Source of the DNA: Hygrophila difformis
Lineage: Eukaryota > Streptophyta > Magnoliopsida > Lamiales > Acanthaceae
Assembly (NCBI GenBank): GCA_030278955.1
Contig: JAOANR010000012.1
Coordinates: forward strand, 21,693,977-21,757,976
Direction: 5' to 3'
DNA: 64,000 nucleotides
Shown: in pieces, positions 45,431 through 56,667 of the stretch
Layout: each line of letters begins with the position of its first letter
Position numbering within the stretch: position 1 is the first letter of the stretch
The notes under the pieces: model-generated
The model's database searches: none
What the model saw: the letters and a program-made list of their open reading frames with translations, nothing else
What the model was told of the DNA's origin: nothing
Position numbers and translations under genes: made by a program

Positions 45431-46079
45431 TCACCCTATACTTAGGAGTCCATACTGATGCACTACTATCTATATTCTTTTTTTTCAAATTAGTACCAGC
45501 ACTACTATTTCATTCCTGTTACGAATGCTTGTAATCAGCTGAAAAATTTTCTCTTGAGTAATAAATCTACAAGCATTTATTTTATACAATTATATTTAAA
45601 GTATTCCTTACATTTTAATTAAATTATTTCTCTTCAAATACCCTACTAAAACCCGATCAACAAACGAACAAGTTAATAATAATCAATGACCTATAGATAA
45701 CAACTAAACAAAAATACAAGTAGTAAATATATATAAATATACATTGTATGGAGATAATTATCGAACAAGGGTATCTCCAACCCTAAACCCTAAACCCTGA
45801 ACCCTAGGGTCTAAAAAAAAAAAAAAAAAACCTGAACAGGTTACTGTTCACGAAAAAAAAAAAAAACAAAAAAACAAAACAAAACAAAACAAAAACAAAG
45901 CAGTAAGTAGAACCAACCCCGAATAACAACAAACAATACGCTAAACCCCAACAACCTATATTAACAGGTTCCAACAGACTGATACCTGTTAATATCGTCA
46001 TTTATTTAGTCAAATTATTTCCTAAGCATTACATAATACTTCAACAAAAGAATTTAAACTCTCTTGTTCTTGCAACAGC
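45431..46079 (+). other. Spacer between small ORF and gag of B: hairpins, telomere-like units
   Basis: Contains an inverted repeat AATGCTTGTA/TACAAGCATT (45524-45533, 45568-45577) with AATAAA just inside its right arm. It has telomere-type units CCCTAAA, CCCTAAA, CCCTGAA and CCCTAGG at 45781-45808. A 7 bp stem TGAACAG-GTTA-CTGTTCA (45833-45850) lies between A-tracts, and a 12 bp stem ATATTAACAGGT/ACCTGTTAATAT (45958-45995, 14 nt loop) lies 85 bp before the gag ATG. Both stems carry AACAGGTT on the left arm. Confidence 0.7.
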
Positions 46080-49000
46080 ATGGCACTGAGAGGAAGACCA
46101 CGTGCTCAGCCCACTACTCCAAACACCAACGAAACCCCTATGCAACCAGAAATGCCTATACCCGGCGAAGGGGTACACGCTCAAGAGGAGCCGGCAAACC
46201 CCATGCCAAACAACATGGACGCGCGCCTACGGACTCTAGAAGAGGTTCTCATCGCGATAGGGAACGCGCATGTGAACCAAGGCCAGGCCGCTGCGGTACC
46301 TCCACCCGAGGCCCGCATTAACTACCTAGCTATGGTGAACTCGTATCGTCCGCCGAACTACGCCGGAGAAGAGGACCCGGCTAAACTTGAAGAATGGATC
46401 CGAACATTCGACAAGCTACTAAACGCGGTGAAGTGTCCAATTGGCGAGAAGGTGCCTGTGGCATCGTACTATCTCGGAGAGGAGGCGGATGACTGGTGGC
46501 GTGCCATGCAAGATAAGCTAGCCGAGGACGAGGAACCCTATTCTTGGGAAGAATTCATGAGTCTGATCAGGGATCGCTTTTACCCCATGAGCACAAAGTC
46601 TGCCATGTACGAGGAGTTCTTATCTCTGAAGCAAGGAGGGCAAACAGTCCAGGAATATTACACCCGTTTCAAGGAGTTGGTGCGTTTCGCGCCGAGACTC
46701 GTGCCGACAGACGTGGAGAAGGCACAGAAATTTGAAATGGGGCTAAACTTGGCTATACGGGAGGTGATCACTGGCGTCCCATACCCAGACCTGCAATCGG
46801 TGTATGATCGTGCGGTAGCTGTTGCAAGGGTGCAACAACTAAAAAGGAAAGTGAGTGGAGAACCCAGCCGAGGATCTCAGGGTCAGGATAAGAGGGGTAG
46901 AGACAACCGTTCCGGAAACAATGCTGTAGGGAACAACTTTCGGGGAGATCTGAACAGACCCCCTCAAAACAACAACAGAGGATATGACGATAGAACCCTT
47001 TTCCGGGGTAACCCGGTACCACCTTGCCCGAGATGCGGCAGGCCTCATTTGGCCAGAGGGTGCCCCCAACAGGGCGCCTGCTACAGGTGTGGTCGCAACG
47101 GCCACATGGCGAATGAGTGCCGCACTCGACTGGAAAACATCACCAAGAGAGAGGACTTAGGTACGGGGCCAACTCAGCCTCGCAACCAGGATGGACGGAA
47201 TGGAAACAACCAGGGGTATAGACCCCCTCAGAACCAGAATCTCAATCAGAATCAACGTCCCCCACAGAATCCAAATCAGCAACAGAATCAGAACCCGAAC
47301 CGGGATCAGCAAGGCAACCCGGGACGCCCAATGGGGCGATTGAATGTCATCAATGAGGCAGATGTGCCTATGCAAGGGGACGTAATGGGAGGTACGTTCC
47401 ATGTCTTAAGTACACCCCTTAGAGTTCTATTTGACTCAGGAGCTAGTTGTTCGATAATATCATCTAGAGTCTTACCTGAACTAGATCTACCTAAGTGCGA
47501 ATTGATTAACTTAGGGATTCAACTTCCATCGGGAGAGGTAGTATCATGCTCTAAGCGATATAACGGGATTCCGATAGTTATAAAGAACGTAGAGTTTTTC
47601 GCGAACTTAGTAGAATTCGAACTACAGGATTTTGACGTCATACTAGGAATGGACTGGCTAACCCAATATAAAGCCGTGATCGATTGCCAAAAACAAAAGA
47701 TCACGTTGTCAAAGAGTCGGGGAAGGAGGGTCATCTTTTACTCCCAACCCCCTAAGAAGTCTACCAGGATAGTTAACGCCATGAAGCTATGTAGCTTAAT
47801 GCGTAAGGGTTACGCGTTATATGCTTGCTACATTCATAACCTTGAGGCCGAAGAGGTCAAGGTGGATAACATTCCGGTGGTGAGAGAATACCCGGATGTA
47901 TTCCCGGAAGACGTTCCCGGCATGCCGCCTGAGAGAGATCTGGAATTCACTATAGATCTTATTCCGGGAACGGAGCCTGTCTCGAAGGCTCCTTACCGTA
48001 TGGCGCCGCTGGAAATGAAGGAACTAAAAGGACAACTCGAGGAGTTGCTAGAAAAGGGCTACATAAGGCCGAGCACGTCCCCGTGGGGAGCCCCGGTCTT
48101 ATTCGTGAAGAAGAAAGACGGAGGTCTACGTCTATGCATCGATTATAGAGGACTTAACCAAGTCACGGTCAAGAACAAGTACCCTTTGCCCAGAATCGAG
48201 GATTTGTTCGACCAACTGAAGGGAGCTTCAGTATTTTCAAAGATCGACCTACGATCTGGATATCACCAGTTAAGGATCGCCGAAAAGGATATCCCAAAGA
48301 CGGCATTCAGAACTCGCTACGGGCATTACGAATTCACGGTGCTATCATTCGGGCTGACGAACGCCCCAGCGATGTTCATGAATCTCATGAATAACGTGTT
48401 TCGAGAATTATTAGATCAATGCGTAGTGGTGTTCATAGATGACATCCTGATCTACTCGAAAAGCGAAGAAGAGCATGCCGAACACTTACACAAAGTGTTA
48501 GGGATTTTACGAGCCAATCAGCTGTATGGCAAACTGTCCAAATGCGACTTCTGGCTAAGAGAAGTGGCATTTCTGGGACATATCGTATCCGCCAACGGAG
48601 TGGCAGTGGACCCAGCAAAGATCTCGGCAGTGACCGAATGGGTGCCACCGAAGAATCCAACCGAGATAAGAAGTTTTCTCGGATTGGCAGGGTACTACCG
48701 AAGGTTCGTAAAGGATTTTTCAAGGATCGCTCGCCCATTGACACAGCTGCTAAAGAAAGGGGTGAAGTACGACTGGACCAGTGAGTGTGAGTCCGCATTC
48801 CAAGAATTGAAGAAACGGCTTACTACAGCACCGGTGTTGACATTACCATCGGAGGATGGAGACTTCGAGGTGTACAGCGACGCCTCGAAGGAAGGATTGG
48901 GATGCGTACTAATGCAAGATCAAAGGGTCATAGCATACGCATCACGTCAACTAAAGCCACACGAAGAGAACTATCCGACGCACGACTTAGAGCTAGCCGC

Positions 49001-50798
49001 AGTCGTGTTCGCTCTAAAGATATGGAGGCATTACCTCTATGGGCGGAAGTGTCGGATGTTCACCGACCATAAGAGCCTCAAGTATATATTTACGCAAAAA
49101 GAGCTGAATTTGAGGCAAAGAAGATGGTTGGAACTGATTAAGGATTACGACCTGGAAATCGCGTACCACGAAGGAAAAGCCAACGTCGTGGCCGATGCCT
49201 TGAGTCGAAAGACTCAACACGTGGTGAATTCACTTGTGGTACCGGCCGAGTTGTACGGAGACTTGGCGAAATTAAGTCTGGAGTTGGTACACTCCGGCGA
49301 AGTAAGTGAGGTCGTCAACACGATGGTAGTAGGATCTACCATACTTGATGAGATACGACTAGCACAACAGGGTGATGAAAAGCTGGAGGAAATTAGGAAG
49401 AGCATTGCCGAAGGAAAGGCAATGGATTTTAAAATCCATGAGGACGGAAGCATCCGCTTCAAGGGAAGGTGGTGCATACCACGAAAATGCGAGGACCTGA
49501 AGCAAAGAGTAATGGAGGAAGGCCATAATACCCCATATTCGGTCCACCCCGGAGGCGAGAAGCTATACAAGGACATAAAGAAGAACTATTGGTGGCCGAA
49601 CATGAAGAGGGAAATAGCCGAGTTTGTGGCGAGATGCCTTACCTGCCAGAAGGTCAAGGCCGTACGGCAGAAACCCTTAGGATTAATGCAGCCATTGGAA
49701 ATCCCAAGTTGGAAATGGGATAGTATTTCAATGGACTTCGTTTCGGGGTTACCACGTTCACCGAAGGGGATGAATAAAATCTGGGTGATCGTGGATAGGT
49801 TGACAAAAGCTGCCATATTTATCCCCATGAAGGATACCTGGTCCATGGACCAATTGGCAAGGGCATATGTCGATAACGTGGTACGACGACATGGAGTACC
49901 ACACGACATCATCTCGGACAGAGACAGTAGATTCGTCTCACATTTTTGGACAAAACTACAAGAAGCCCTCGGTACGAAGATAAAGATGAGTACCGCGTTC
50001 CATCCCATGACGGATGGACAAACGGAAAGGACGATCCAAACTTTGGAAGACATGCTGAGGGCATGCGTACTAGAGTTTAAAGGAAGTTGGGAAAACCACT
50101 TACCCTTGATCGAATTTTCCTACAACAACAGCTACCATGCTAGCATTGGCATGGCACCTTTCGAGGCACTGTATGGACGCAAATGCCGAAGCCCATTGAG
50201 CTGGGAAGAGGGCGAGAGGACTATGGTAGTTGGACCGCAACTTGTTGAGGACATGGCTCAACAAGTCAAAATAATCCAAGGAAAGATGAGAGCCGCGCAA
50301 GACCGGCAAAAGAGCTATGCCGACGTGAGACGGCAAGATTTGGAATTCCAAATAGGCGATAAGGTCATGTTAAAGGTATCACCGATGAAGGGTGTGATGC
50401 GCTTTGGCAAGCGGGGAAAATTAAGCCCACGGTACATAGGACCCTACGAGATCCTAGAAAGAGTGGGGAATCTTGCATACCGATTGGCATTACCGCCACA
50501 ATTTGCTCGTGTCCACGACGTGTTCCACGTCTCGCAACTGAAGAAATACGTCCATGATCCGACCCACGTACTCCAACCGGAGGAAATTGAGCTGGACGAT
50601 GACTTAAGCTACGAAGAAATTCCGGTGCGAATACTCGACAAGAAGGAGAGGGTAACAAGGAATAAGACCGTGAGGATGGTTAAGGTTCTTTGGTCTAACC
50701 ACGAAGCCGAGACGGCAACGTGGGAGCTGGAAGCAGACATGAGGGAGCGTTACCCAACCCTATTCCAAGACAGTGCAACAACAGTTATGGGGACATAA
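46080..50798 (+). CDS. gag-pol: Gag-Pol polyprotein of B (1572 aa, intact)
   Basis: One uninterrupted frame. Gag: capsid core at about residues 100-215 ([40 protein letters not shown]), then zinc knuckles [13 protein letters not shown] (about 314) and [14 protein letters not shown] (about 333) and a Gln/Asn/Pro linker. Protease: [11 protein letters not shown] near 450. [15 protein letters not shown] near 700 and catalytic FIDDILIYS near 785. RNase [12 protein letters not shown] near 930 and DALSRK near 1040. Integrase: HHCC finger near 1156-1190, catalytic D in SMDFVSGLP (about 1217), D in ISDRDSRF (about 1278), E in DGQTERT (about 1313). A C-terminal chromodomain (about 1510-1565; [23 protein letters not shown]) could bind histone-tail marks and guide insertion. 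This is a full-length Tekay/Del-type chromovirus. No frameshift separates gag and pol. The stop codon lies inside a 9 bp hairpin. Confidence 0.97.
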   Translation: MALRGRPRAQPTTPNTNETPMQPEMPIPGEGVHAQEEPANPMPNNMDARLRTLEEVLIAIGNAHVNQGQAAAVPPPEARINYLAMVNSYRPPNYAGEEDPAKLEEWIRTFDKLLNAVKCPIGEKVPVASYYLGEEADDWWRAMQDKLAEDEEPYSWEEFMSLIRDRFYPMSTKSAMYEEFLSLKQGGQTVQEYYTRFKELVRFAPRLVPTDVEKAQKFEMGLNLAIREVITGVPYPDLQSVYDRAVAVARVQQLKRKVSGEPSRGSQGQDKRGRDNRSGNNAVGNNFRGDLNRPPQNNNRGYDDRTLFRGNPVPPCPRCGRPHLARGCPQQGACYRCGRNGHMANECRTRLENITKREDLGTGPTQPRNQDGRNGNNQGYRPPQNQNLNQNQRPPQNPNQQQNQNPNRDQQGNPGRPMGRLNVINEADVPMQGDVMGGTFHVLSTPLRVLFDSGASCSIISSRVLPELDLPKCELINLGIQLPSGEVVSCSKRYNGIPIVIKNVEFFANLVEFELQDFDVILGMDWLTQYKAVIDCQKQKITLSKSRGRRVIFYSQPPKKSTRIVNAMKLCSLMRKGYALYACYIHNLEAEEVKVDNIPVVREYPDVFPEDVPGMPPERDLEFTIDLIPGTEPVSKAPYRMAPLEMKELKGQLEELLEKGYIRPSTSPWGAPVLFVKKKDGGLRLCIDYRGLNQVTVKNKYPLPRIEDLFDQLKGASVFSKIDLRSGYHQLRIAEKDIPKTAFRTRYGHYEFTVLSFGLTNAPAMFMNLMNNVFRELLDQCVVVFIDDILIYSKSEEEHAEHLHKVLGILRANQLYGKLSKCDFWLREVAFLGHIVSANGVAVDPAKISAVTEWVPPKNPTEIRSFLGLAGYYRRFVKDFSRIARPLTQLLKKGVKYDWTSECESAFQELKKRLTTAPVLTLPSEDGDFEVYSDASKEGLGCVLMQDQRVIAYASRQLKPHEENYPTHDLELAAVVFALKIWRHYLYGRKCRMFTDHKSLKYIFTQKELNLRQRRWLELIKDYDLEIAYHEGKANVVADALSRKTQHVVNSLVVPAELYGDLAKLSLELVHSGEVSEVVNTMVVGSTILDEIRLAQQGDEKLEEIRKSIAEGKAMDFKIHEDGSIRFKGRWCIPRKCEDLKQRVMEEGHNTPYSVHPGGEKLYKDIKKNYWWPNMKREIAEFVARCLTCQKVKAVRQKPLGLMQPLEIPSWKWDSISMDFVSGLPRSPKGMNKIWVIVDRLTKAAIFIPMKDTWSMDQLARAYVDNVVRRHGVPHDIISDRDSRFVSHFWTKLQEALGTKIKMSTAFHPMTDGQTERTIQTLEDMLRACVLEFKGSWENHLPLIEFSYNNSYHASIGMAPFEALYGRKCRSPLSWEEGERTMVVGPQLVEDMAQQVKIIQGKMRAAQDRQKSYADVRRQDLEFQIGDKVMLKVSPMKGVMRFGKRGKLSPRYIGPYEILERVGNLAYRLALPPQFARVHDVFHVSQLKKYVHDPTHVLQPEEIELDDDLSYEEIPVRILDKKERVTRNKTVRMVKVLWSNHEAETATWELEADMRERYPTLFQDSATTVMGT

Positions 50799-51082
50799 CT
50801 GTAATCTTAAGAGGGGGAGGATGTGACAACCCGAGTATTTCTGAATATTTTGTACGAATACTTTGTACCCCAAATAAACAAATTCAAATTGTTTTGAACT
50901 ACGTAATGACTTGATCCCTTCACGGGGTACGTAGGCAACTCGGAAATTTCAATTCTGGGTTCAGTCAAATAATAACAAACAACGACACACAATAATACAA
51001 TCGCTTAATCAAACAATTCCCGAACTCGCGAGAGGATGAAGTACAACTTCGAGGACGAAGTTGGTTCTTAAGGGGGGTAGAC
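50781..51082 (+). promoter_or_regulatory. Two hairpin-polypurine modules of B
   Basis: Module 1: hairpin ACAGTTATG-GGGA-CATAACTGT (50781-50802), CTTAAGAGGGGGAGGA, then TGTGACAACCCG at 50822. Module 2: hairpin CAACTTCG-AGGA-CGAAGTTG (51044-51063), TTCTTAAGGGGGGTAGAC, then the LTR start TGTAATACCCG at 51083. Module 2 made the LTR ends of B. Module 1 corresponds to the start of the LTRs at 56668 and 62033. Confidence 0.85.
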
Positions 51083-53570
51083 TGTAATACCCGTAAATTT
51101 TAGAATATAAAAATAGGAATTAATCCAATAGGAGAGAAGGTTTCGTTTCCGAGAACCCGTAGACAAGGAAATGCACGGAAGTCAAAGGACGACGAATTAG
51201 AACCCGACGGACCAAAACCGACGGTCTTAGGATTTCAAGCATGTAATCGAATTAAGACGGAATAAATTTATGATGAGAAGCATAATCCGGAAATGACCCG
51301 GAAAAATCGAGCACGAAAACGGGGAAGGATAGAAGTCCGAAAGAGAGGAGAAAAGACCCGACGGATCGGATCGCACGGACCCGCCCGGACCGCAGTCCAG
51401 GCGAGTCTCGCGCGCTGGCCGGGCGGGGTTTGGCTAAAAGGCGCGCCAACCCCGCGTGGCCCTACAGGTTTTGGCAACTTGCGCGTTTTCGGCGATTTCT
51501 TACCATAATTCGACCTCCCGACTTTGGAAACCAGATTTTGGCCGAAGGGGGAAGCATTTAGGCGACCTAGGGCAGCCTCTCCACCATTTTCATCAGTCAC
51601 CATTCACTCTCAAACTCTCTCAACTCTCTCCAAAGCCAAAACACTTTCCGGCGATTTCCCGACGACTTTCCGACCACTTCCCGGCGACGAGAACCGACGG
51701 AGGAGGCGTTGAATACAAGATTCCTAGTGTTCTAATCTGTGGTAAGTCGTTCACAGATTTCTATTTAAGTTTTTGAACCCGAAAACTTGATCTAACATTG
51801 GATTTCTTCGTCCGATTCGAAATCGTGGCCAAAGTCGGAAGCTTGACGTTGAGGAGATCCGTTCGTAGGATTTTGGACGAGCCAGCGACCTTAGGACGAC
51901 CCAAAACTCTCTATCACTGTAAGTTGAGCCTTCCATATCAATACGGGTGATTTCGGGGCGTCCGGTATAGGCGTAATGTAACGAAACATAAAAATCGAAC
52001 TTAAAAACCCCATCTTGCGCAGTTTCTGTAATCGGCCTAAAACTCATATTTCGAGGATTCAATCCGGAAACTCAAAACTAGACTTTTAATCCTAACACAT
52101 AAATCTAGGTTGTGTAAAAATTTCAGACATTTTCGTTAACGTTTGCTATTTTAAATCGCATCGAAAAGAAACTGTTTTGACAAAACGTGTTGAAATCTGC
52201 CTATGAACATGTTCGAACTTTGTGAATTTATTTCTATATTTTCTAGTCCGATTTGATCTTTACAATCTAAATGAAAGTTGTAGATAATCATGTCTAGTAT
52301 GTGCATATTAAATTTCAGAATTTTTGGAGTCCATTTGATATGTTAAAAAGTCGAAATTTTGAACTGTGTCAAACCTGAGTTCGGACAGATTTCTGATTGC
52401 ATAGTAAAATCGATTTTTGACATGTTTCCTCAACTTATTTCGAAAAAGTTAAAACACGAAAGTTGTTCGTTAGGGTGTTTTGCATAAAGTGTGAAGATTT
52501 CAGATTTTTCGGACTTAAAACGGATTTTTAAATTGAAAAGGCGCAAACTGTGACGCCAAGATACTTTTAAATCGAAGGATTTTGAAATTTCGAAACGAAC
52601 GATCAAAGATTTGAAATACGATACATCTACACTTTTGAAAAACCCCGATACATTAAATCTAAACGATACATGAGATACTTGGTGGAGGGTGAGTGCTCTG
52701 CAGGGTGCCCCTCTAGCCTTTCTCTTCGGGCCTATAATGGACGAGAGAATTTGATGAGATATTACGCCAATCGGCGGGAGATACATGGCCTACTCTCTCG
52801 GGTTGTCCGTATGGATTTCTCGAGGCTCCGGAGTGTTACTGGGTATGGCAGATACGGCTGCGGCCGCCGGATCACCGGCTATACAAGATACTTACGACAC
52901 GGTTGCGGCCGCCGGATCACCGGCTATACAAAACACTGAGAAATGGTTACGTAACGGGGAAATAAAAGATTTAATATTTTTAAGTATTTATTTATTTTTG
53001 CATGTCTTTAAATTATGCATTTAAATTATGTCTTTAAATTTCATGGCATGACTAAATTATTATTGTGGATTAGATGCATGTTTAAATACACAATTAAAAT
53101 TATTATTTCCTTTAAATTTTGTGAAATGCATGTTAGGAGTGAAATTTTAAATTATCTAATTAAATCCCTTTATTGCTATGTTAGGATCGACTTACTCAGT
53201 ATTTTATATACTGATAAAATTGTTGTTTTCTCTTTTCTTTCAGAGTACGGAGATAATGCATAGCATGTGCATTGGGGGATGGATTTATTAAACATTGTTT
53301 ATTTGCTTTTTACGATACTTGCATAACGGGCATGTAAATCCCGAGTTTTGGCCATGTCGGCCCATTTTACATTTTTCCGCTGCGATACATTATTACTACT
53401 ATATGTGTGGATGGTACTTATTATTTTTACATAGATTCCGGACTTGATTTTAAATCTTTTTGCAATACCTATAGCCTTGCATCTCTTTGGCAAGTTCGGA
53501 GAATCCGTGTCCTGCTAGAGAGATGTGGCGGTGACATCCCGGCCTGGGTTATCAAATCCGGGGTGTTACA
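51083..53570 (+). mobile_element. B 3' LTR (2488 bp)
   Basis: Near-identical to the 5' LTR, one base shorter because of a missing A near 52067. It ends GTGTTACA directly before the GAACA duplication. Confidence 0.95.
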
Positions 53571-53575
53571 GAACA

Positions 53576-54339
53576 CATTACAACACAGGAATTCTGGCAT
53601 ACAAGCAGAGACTCTACTGCATTCAAGGTGGATTTAATCACTGGTAACTATGCTGCATTCTATAGTTTATGTCGTTCAATTAATCACCATTCCCTAATGA
53701 AAAATTGAAAACACATCTGTAATATGAATTCCTTGGATAAATCACCCGCACCCCCTTTGATAACTTCATCATCTTAATCAAATTCTCCGACATCGCCCAA
53801 TCGGGGTTTCACAAGTCATAACCTCGTCACATTCTCCATCTTCTCATTCATCCCGGAAGCCTACTTCGACGCATTTATTGGAGTTAGCTTCGTCGGGTAC
53901 TTGTTTAGATCCGACATTCGATCATCCTCGGCGAAATTACGGTCTGTTAAGGATGATATATAGAACTTGTTTGTTTTCGGATTGATAATTATGACAGATT
54001 ATGATTTCACAGCCGGTTAATAATCAATTCATTAGTCATTCACCATTTTAGAAATGCCTTAAACAATAGAATATCAGACAGGTCTTGTTTCCAAATCACC
54101 CATCGGTTATGCAAATAATGTAGGGATGGACAGGTCTTGTTTCCAAATCATGATCCCATGCGGTTTGGTAATAATTTAATGATGTTTTAAACAGCACAAT
54201 ATCTCCATTTTCAACACGTTCAGGATTTCATGAAACCCTCTATTCAGGACTGTAACTTAGTCCTTCCATCATTATTGCAAACTGTGAATTGTGTCTGCAC
54301 ATGTGTGAGCAGTTAGCTGTCAAATAAAACAGTTGCAAC
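53576..54339. other. Unassigned DNA between B and the copia LTR
   Basis: No ORF or RNA gene seen. A 22 bp direct repeat (GACAGGTCTTGTTTCCAAAT and two more bases) lies at 54077-54098 and 54129-54150. The left end continues the DNA at 41743-42088 once B is removed. Confidence 0.4.
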
Positions 54340-54696
54340 TGTTACAAACAAGTTAGTTACAGTTATGATGAAGTACACGAGAGTATATACTATAGTATAA
54401 TGAGAGCATATGATGTTATGTGATAGTATATACTTGAGTGAGAAATCTCAGTAAGAGTTCACGAGAGTTTGTAACATTTACAAGAGGTGTTAGGATTACA
54501 TGCTTGGAGTTCAATTAGGGATTGTAGGGCCAAGGGTAGTTCTTGCTAATTGAGAGAGACACTCTATTGTAATCATCTTGATCTTGTGAAAAGAAAAGTT
54601 GCTTCTGTGTTCCCGTGGATGTAGATCCAGTGTGATCGAACCACGTATATCTTTGTGTTCTTATTGTTCTTGTTCTTGTGTTTGAGTGTGTGAACA
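54340..54696 (+). mobile_element. Probable 5' LTR of Ty1/copia element (about 357 bp)
   Basis: Starts TGTTACA and ends GTGTGTGAACA, five bases before a primer-site-like sequence. The boundaries are a best guess because the 3' LTR lies outside the window. Confidence 0.55.
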
Positions 54697-54701
54697 AAAA
54701 G

Positions 54702-54717
54702 TGGCGCCGTCTGTGGG
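54702..54717 (+). promoter_or_regulatory. Primer-site-like sequence of the copia element
   Basis: TGGCGCCGTCTGTGGG lies between LTR and gag. TGGCGCCG is a common start of plant LTR-element primer sites. The matching tRNA was not determined. Confidence 0.5.
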
Positions 54718-54746
54718 AAGCTATCAAGATCAGAACAATTGTTTCC

Positions 54747-56667
54747 ATGGCATCCAGGTTTGAGATTGAGAAATTCTCTGTCAAAAATGATTTTGGGTTA
54801 TGGAGGATCAAGATGAGAGCTTTGTTGGTGCAATGTGGAGTTGCAGAAGCGTTAAAGGGGGGCGAGGGTCTGCCTGCTACCATGAGTCAAGAAAAGAATG
54901 ATGAAATTCTTGAAAAGGCACATTCATTGTTGATCCTGAGTTTAGCAGACAAGGTTTTGAGGGAGGTGGCCAAGGAATCAAATGCAGCAGGTGTTTGGGC
55001 TAAACTGGAGTCATTGTATATGACCAAGTCTTTTGCAAATCGATTGTATATGAAGCAAAGGCTTTATTCCACCAAATTCACTGAAGATAAAGGCATTGGG
55101 GAGCAGATTGATGACTTCAACAAAGCCTTAGATGATCTGGAAGATATCGATGTGAATTTGGAGGATGAAGACAAAGCCATCATCGTATTGAATGCCTTTC
55201 CAAAGTCATTTGAGCATCTCAAAGATGCAATGCTATTTGGAAGGGAATCCACCATTACATTGGAAGAAGTAGAGTCAGCCCTTAGAGCCAAGGAACTACA
55301 AATAAGAAATGAAGTCAAGATTGATCAAACCAGTGAGGGATTGATGATCAAGAAATCAAAGAATAGCAAAGCAGCACCTTCCAAGAAGCAGAAACAATCC
55401 AAGGGAAAAGAAGTTGCAGGCCAAAAGGAAACCAGGAAATGCTATTTCTGCAAGAAGATTGGTCACTTGATTAAGGACTGTTATGCTTGGAAAAGGAAGC
55501 AAGAAGCTGAAAAATCAAACAAGATTCCTGAATCTGCAGATATTGTGCAAAACTATGAAGCAGAAATGTTGAATGTCATTGAATGTTCCATCCAGAATAT
55601 ATGGATTATGGATTCTGGATGTAGTTTCCATATGTGTCCACACAAAGATTGGTTTTCTGAATTAGAGCTTCAAGATCAGGGTACAGTGATTCTTGGAAAC
55701 AATCAAAAGTGCATAGTCAATGGAGTTGGCAGCATCAAATTAAAGTTACAAGATCATTCGATTAAAGTCATCACTGGTGTAAGGTATATTCCTCAACTCA
55801 AAAAATTTGATATATCTTGGCATCCTTGAAAGTAAAGGATATCATTTTGGATCAAGAGATGGGTTTATCCATGTCAAGAGGGGGACTCAGATTATTCTAC
55901 AGGGAGTTAGGAAAAATAGCCTCTATTACTTAGATGCAGAAACAGTGATTGGTAGTGTTGATGTAGCAGTAAAGGGTAATGGTGAGATTTGGCACAAGAG
56001 ATTGGGGCATGTTGGACATAATAGTTTACATGAACTTGCCAAGAAAGGAGTGTTGTCAGGAGTCAGCAAAACAAAAATTACACAACAACCTATCTGTGAG
56101 GAGTGCATCCTTGGGAAGAGCAAGAAGCATAGTTTTCTAGATGGTAAACATACATCCAAAGCACCTTTGGGCTACTGTCATTCCGATCTTTGGGGGCCAA
56201 CCAAGTCTACAACAAATGGTTGTGGTAAATATTTCTTAAGTATCATTGATGATTACTCAAGAAAGTTGTGGATTTATATCCTTAAAAGCAAGGATGAGAC
56301 ATTTGAAAGGTTCAAGGATTGGTGCAATGAAGTGTAGCTGGAGAAAGGCACCACTTTAAAATGTTTAACGACAGATAATGGACTCGAGTTTTTGTCAAAA
56401 GAGTTCATTGATTTCTGTAAAGTAAAGGGTATCAAAAGACATCTCACTGCTCCTGGGAATCCACAACAAAATGGGGTGGCTGAGAGGATGAATAGGACCA
56501 TTCTTGAGAAAATTAGGTGCATGTTATTGGGAGAAGGCTTGCCAATGAGTTTTTGGGGAGAAGCAGCCAAGACACCAGCCTATCTAATCATCTAGTCACC
56601 TACTTCAGCATTTGGTTTTCAAATCCCTGATGAAGTGTGGTATGGATCAAGTTCCTCTTATTTCCAT
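54747..56667 (+). pseudogene. Ty1/copia gag-pol, 5' part, interrupted by element C
   Basis: The ATG at 54747 is followed by copia Gag (KFSVKNDFGLWRIKMRALL; then the central LNAFPKSFEHLKDAM region) and the zinc knuckle CYFCKKIGHLIKDC (about 55440-55480). Protease has MDSGCSFHMC (about 55608-55637). Pre-integrase and integrase have HKRLGHVGHNSL and CEECILGK (HHCC), DLWGPTKS, LTTDNGLEFLS and NGVAERMNRT. Protease-integrase order before RT marks Ty1/copia. Lesions: a frameshift near 55810-55829, stops at 56335 and 56593. The reading frame stays recognisable up to the exact start of C at 56668 (EVWYGSSSSYFH), so RT, RNase H and the 3' LTR are probably displaced beyond the window rather than deleted (inference). 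Confidence 0.85.

Larger units (their letters stand above)
42089..53575 (+). mobile_element. B: complete young Tekay-like retrotransposon with target duplications
   Basis: LTRs lie at 42094-44582 and 51083-53570, flanked by the 5 bp duplication GAACA at 42089-42093 and 53571-53575. Reading the LTRs side by side I find about six single-base differences (for example GGCGAAATG/GGCGTAATG, GGCAAGCTC/GGCAAGTTC) and one 1 bp indel in 2489 bp. They are therefore about 99.7-99.8% identical and the insertion is recent. It has a primer site, a small ORF, one long Gag-Pol ORF, two polypurine modules and intact ends. It is the only element here that looks autonomous. Confidence 0.97.
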
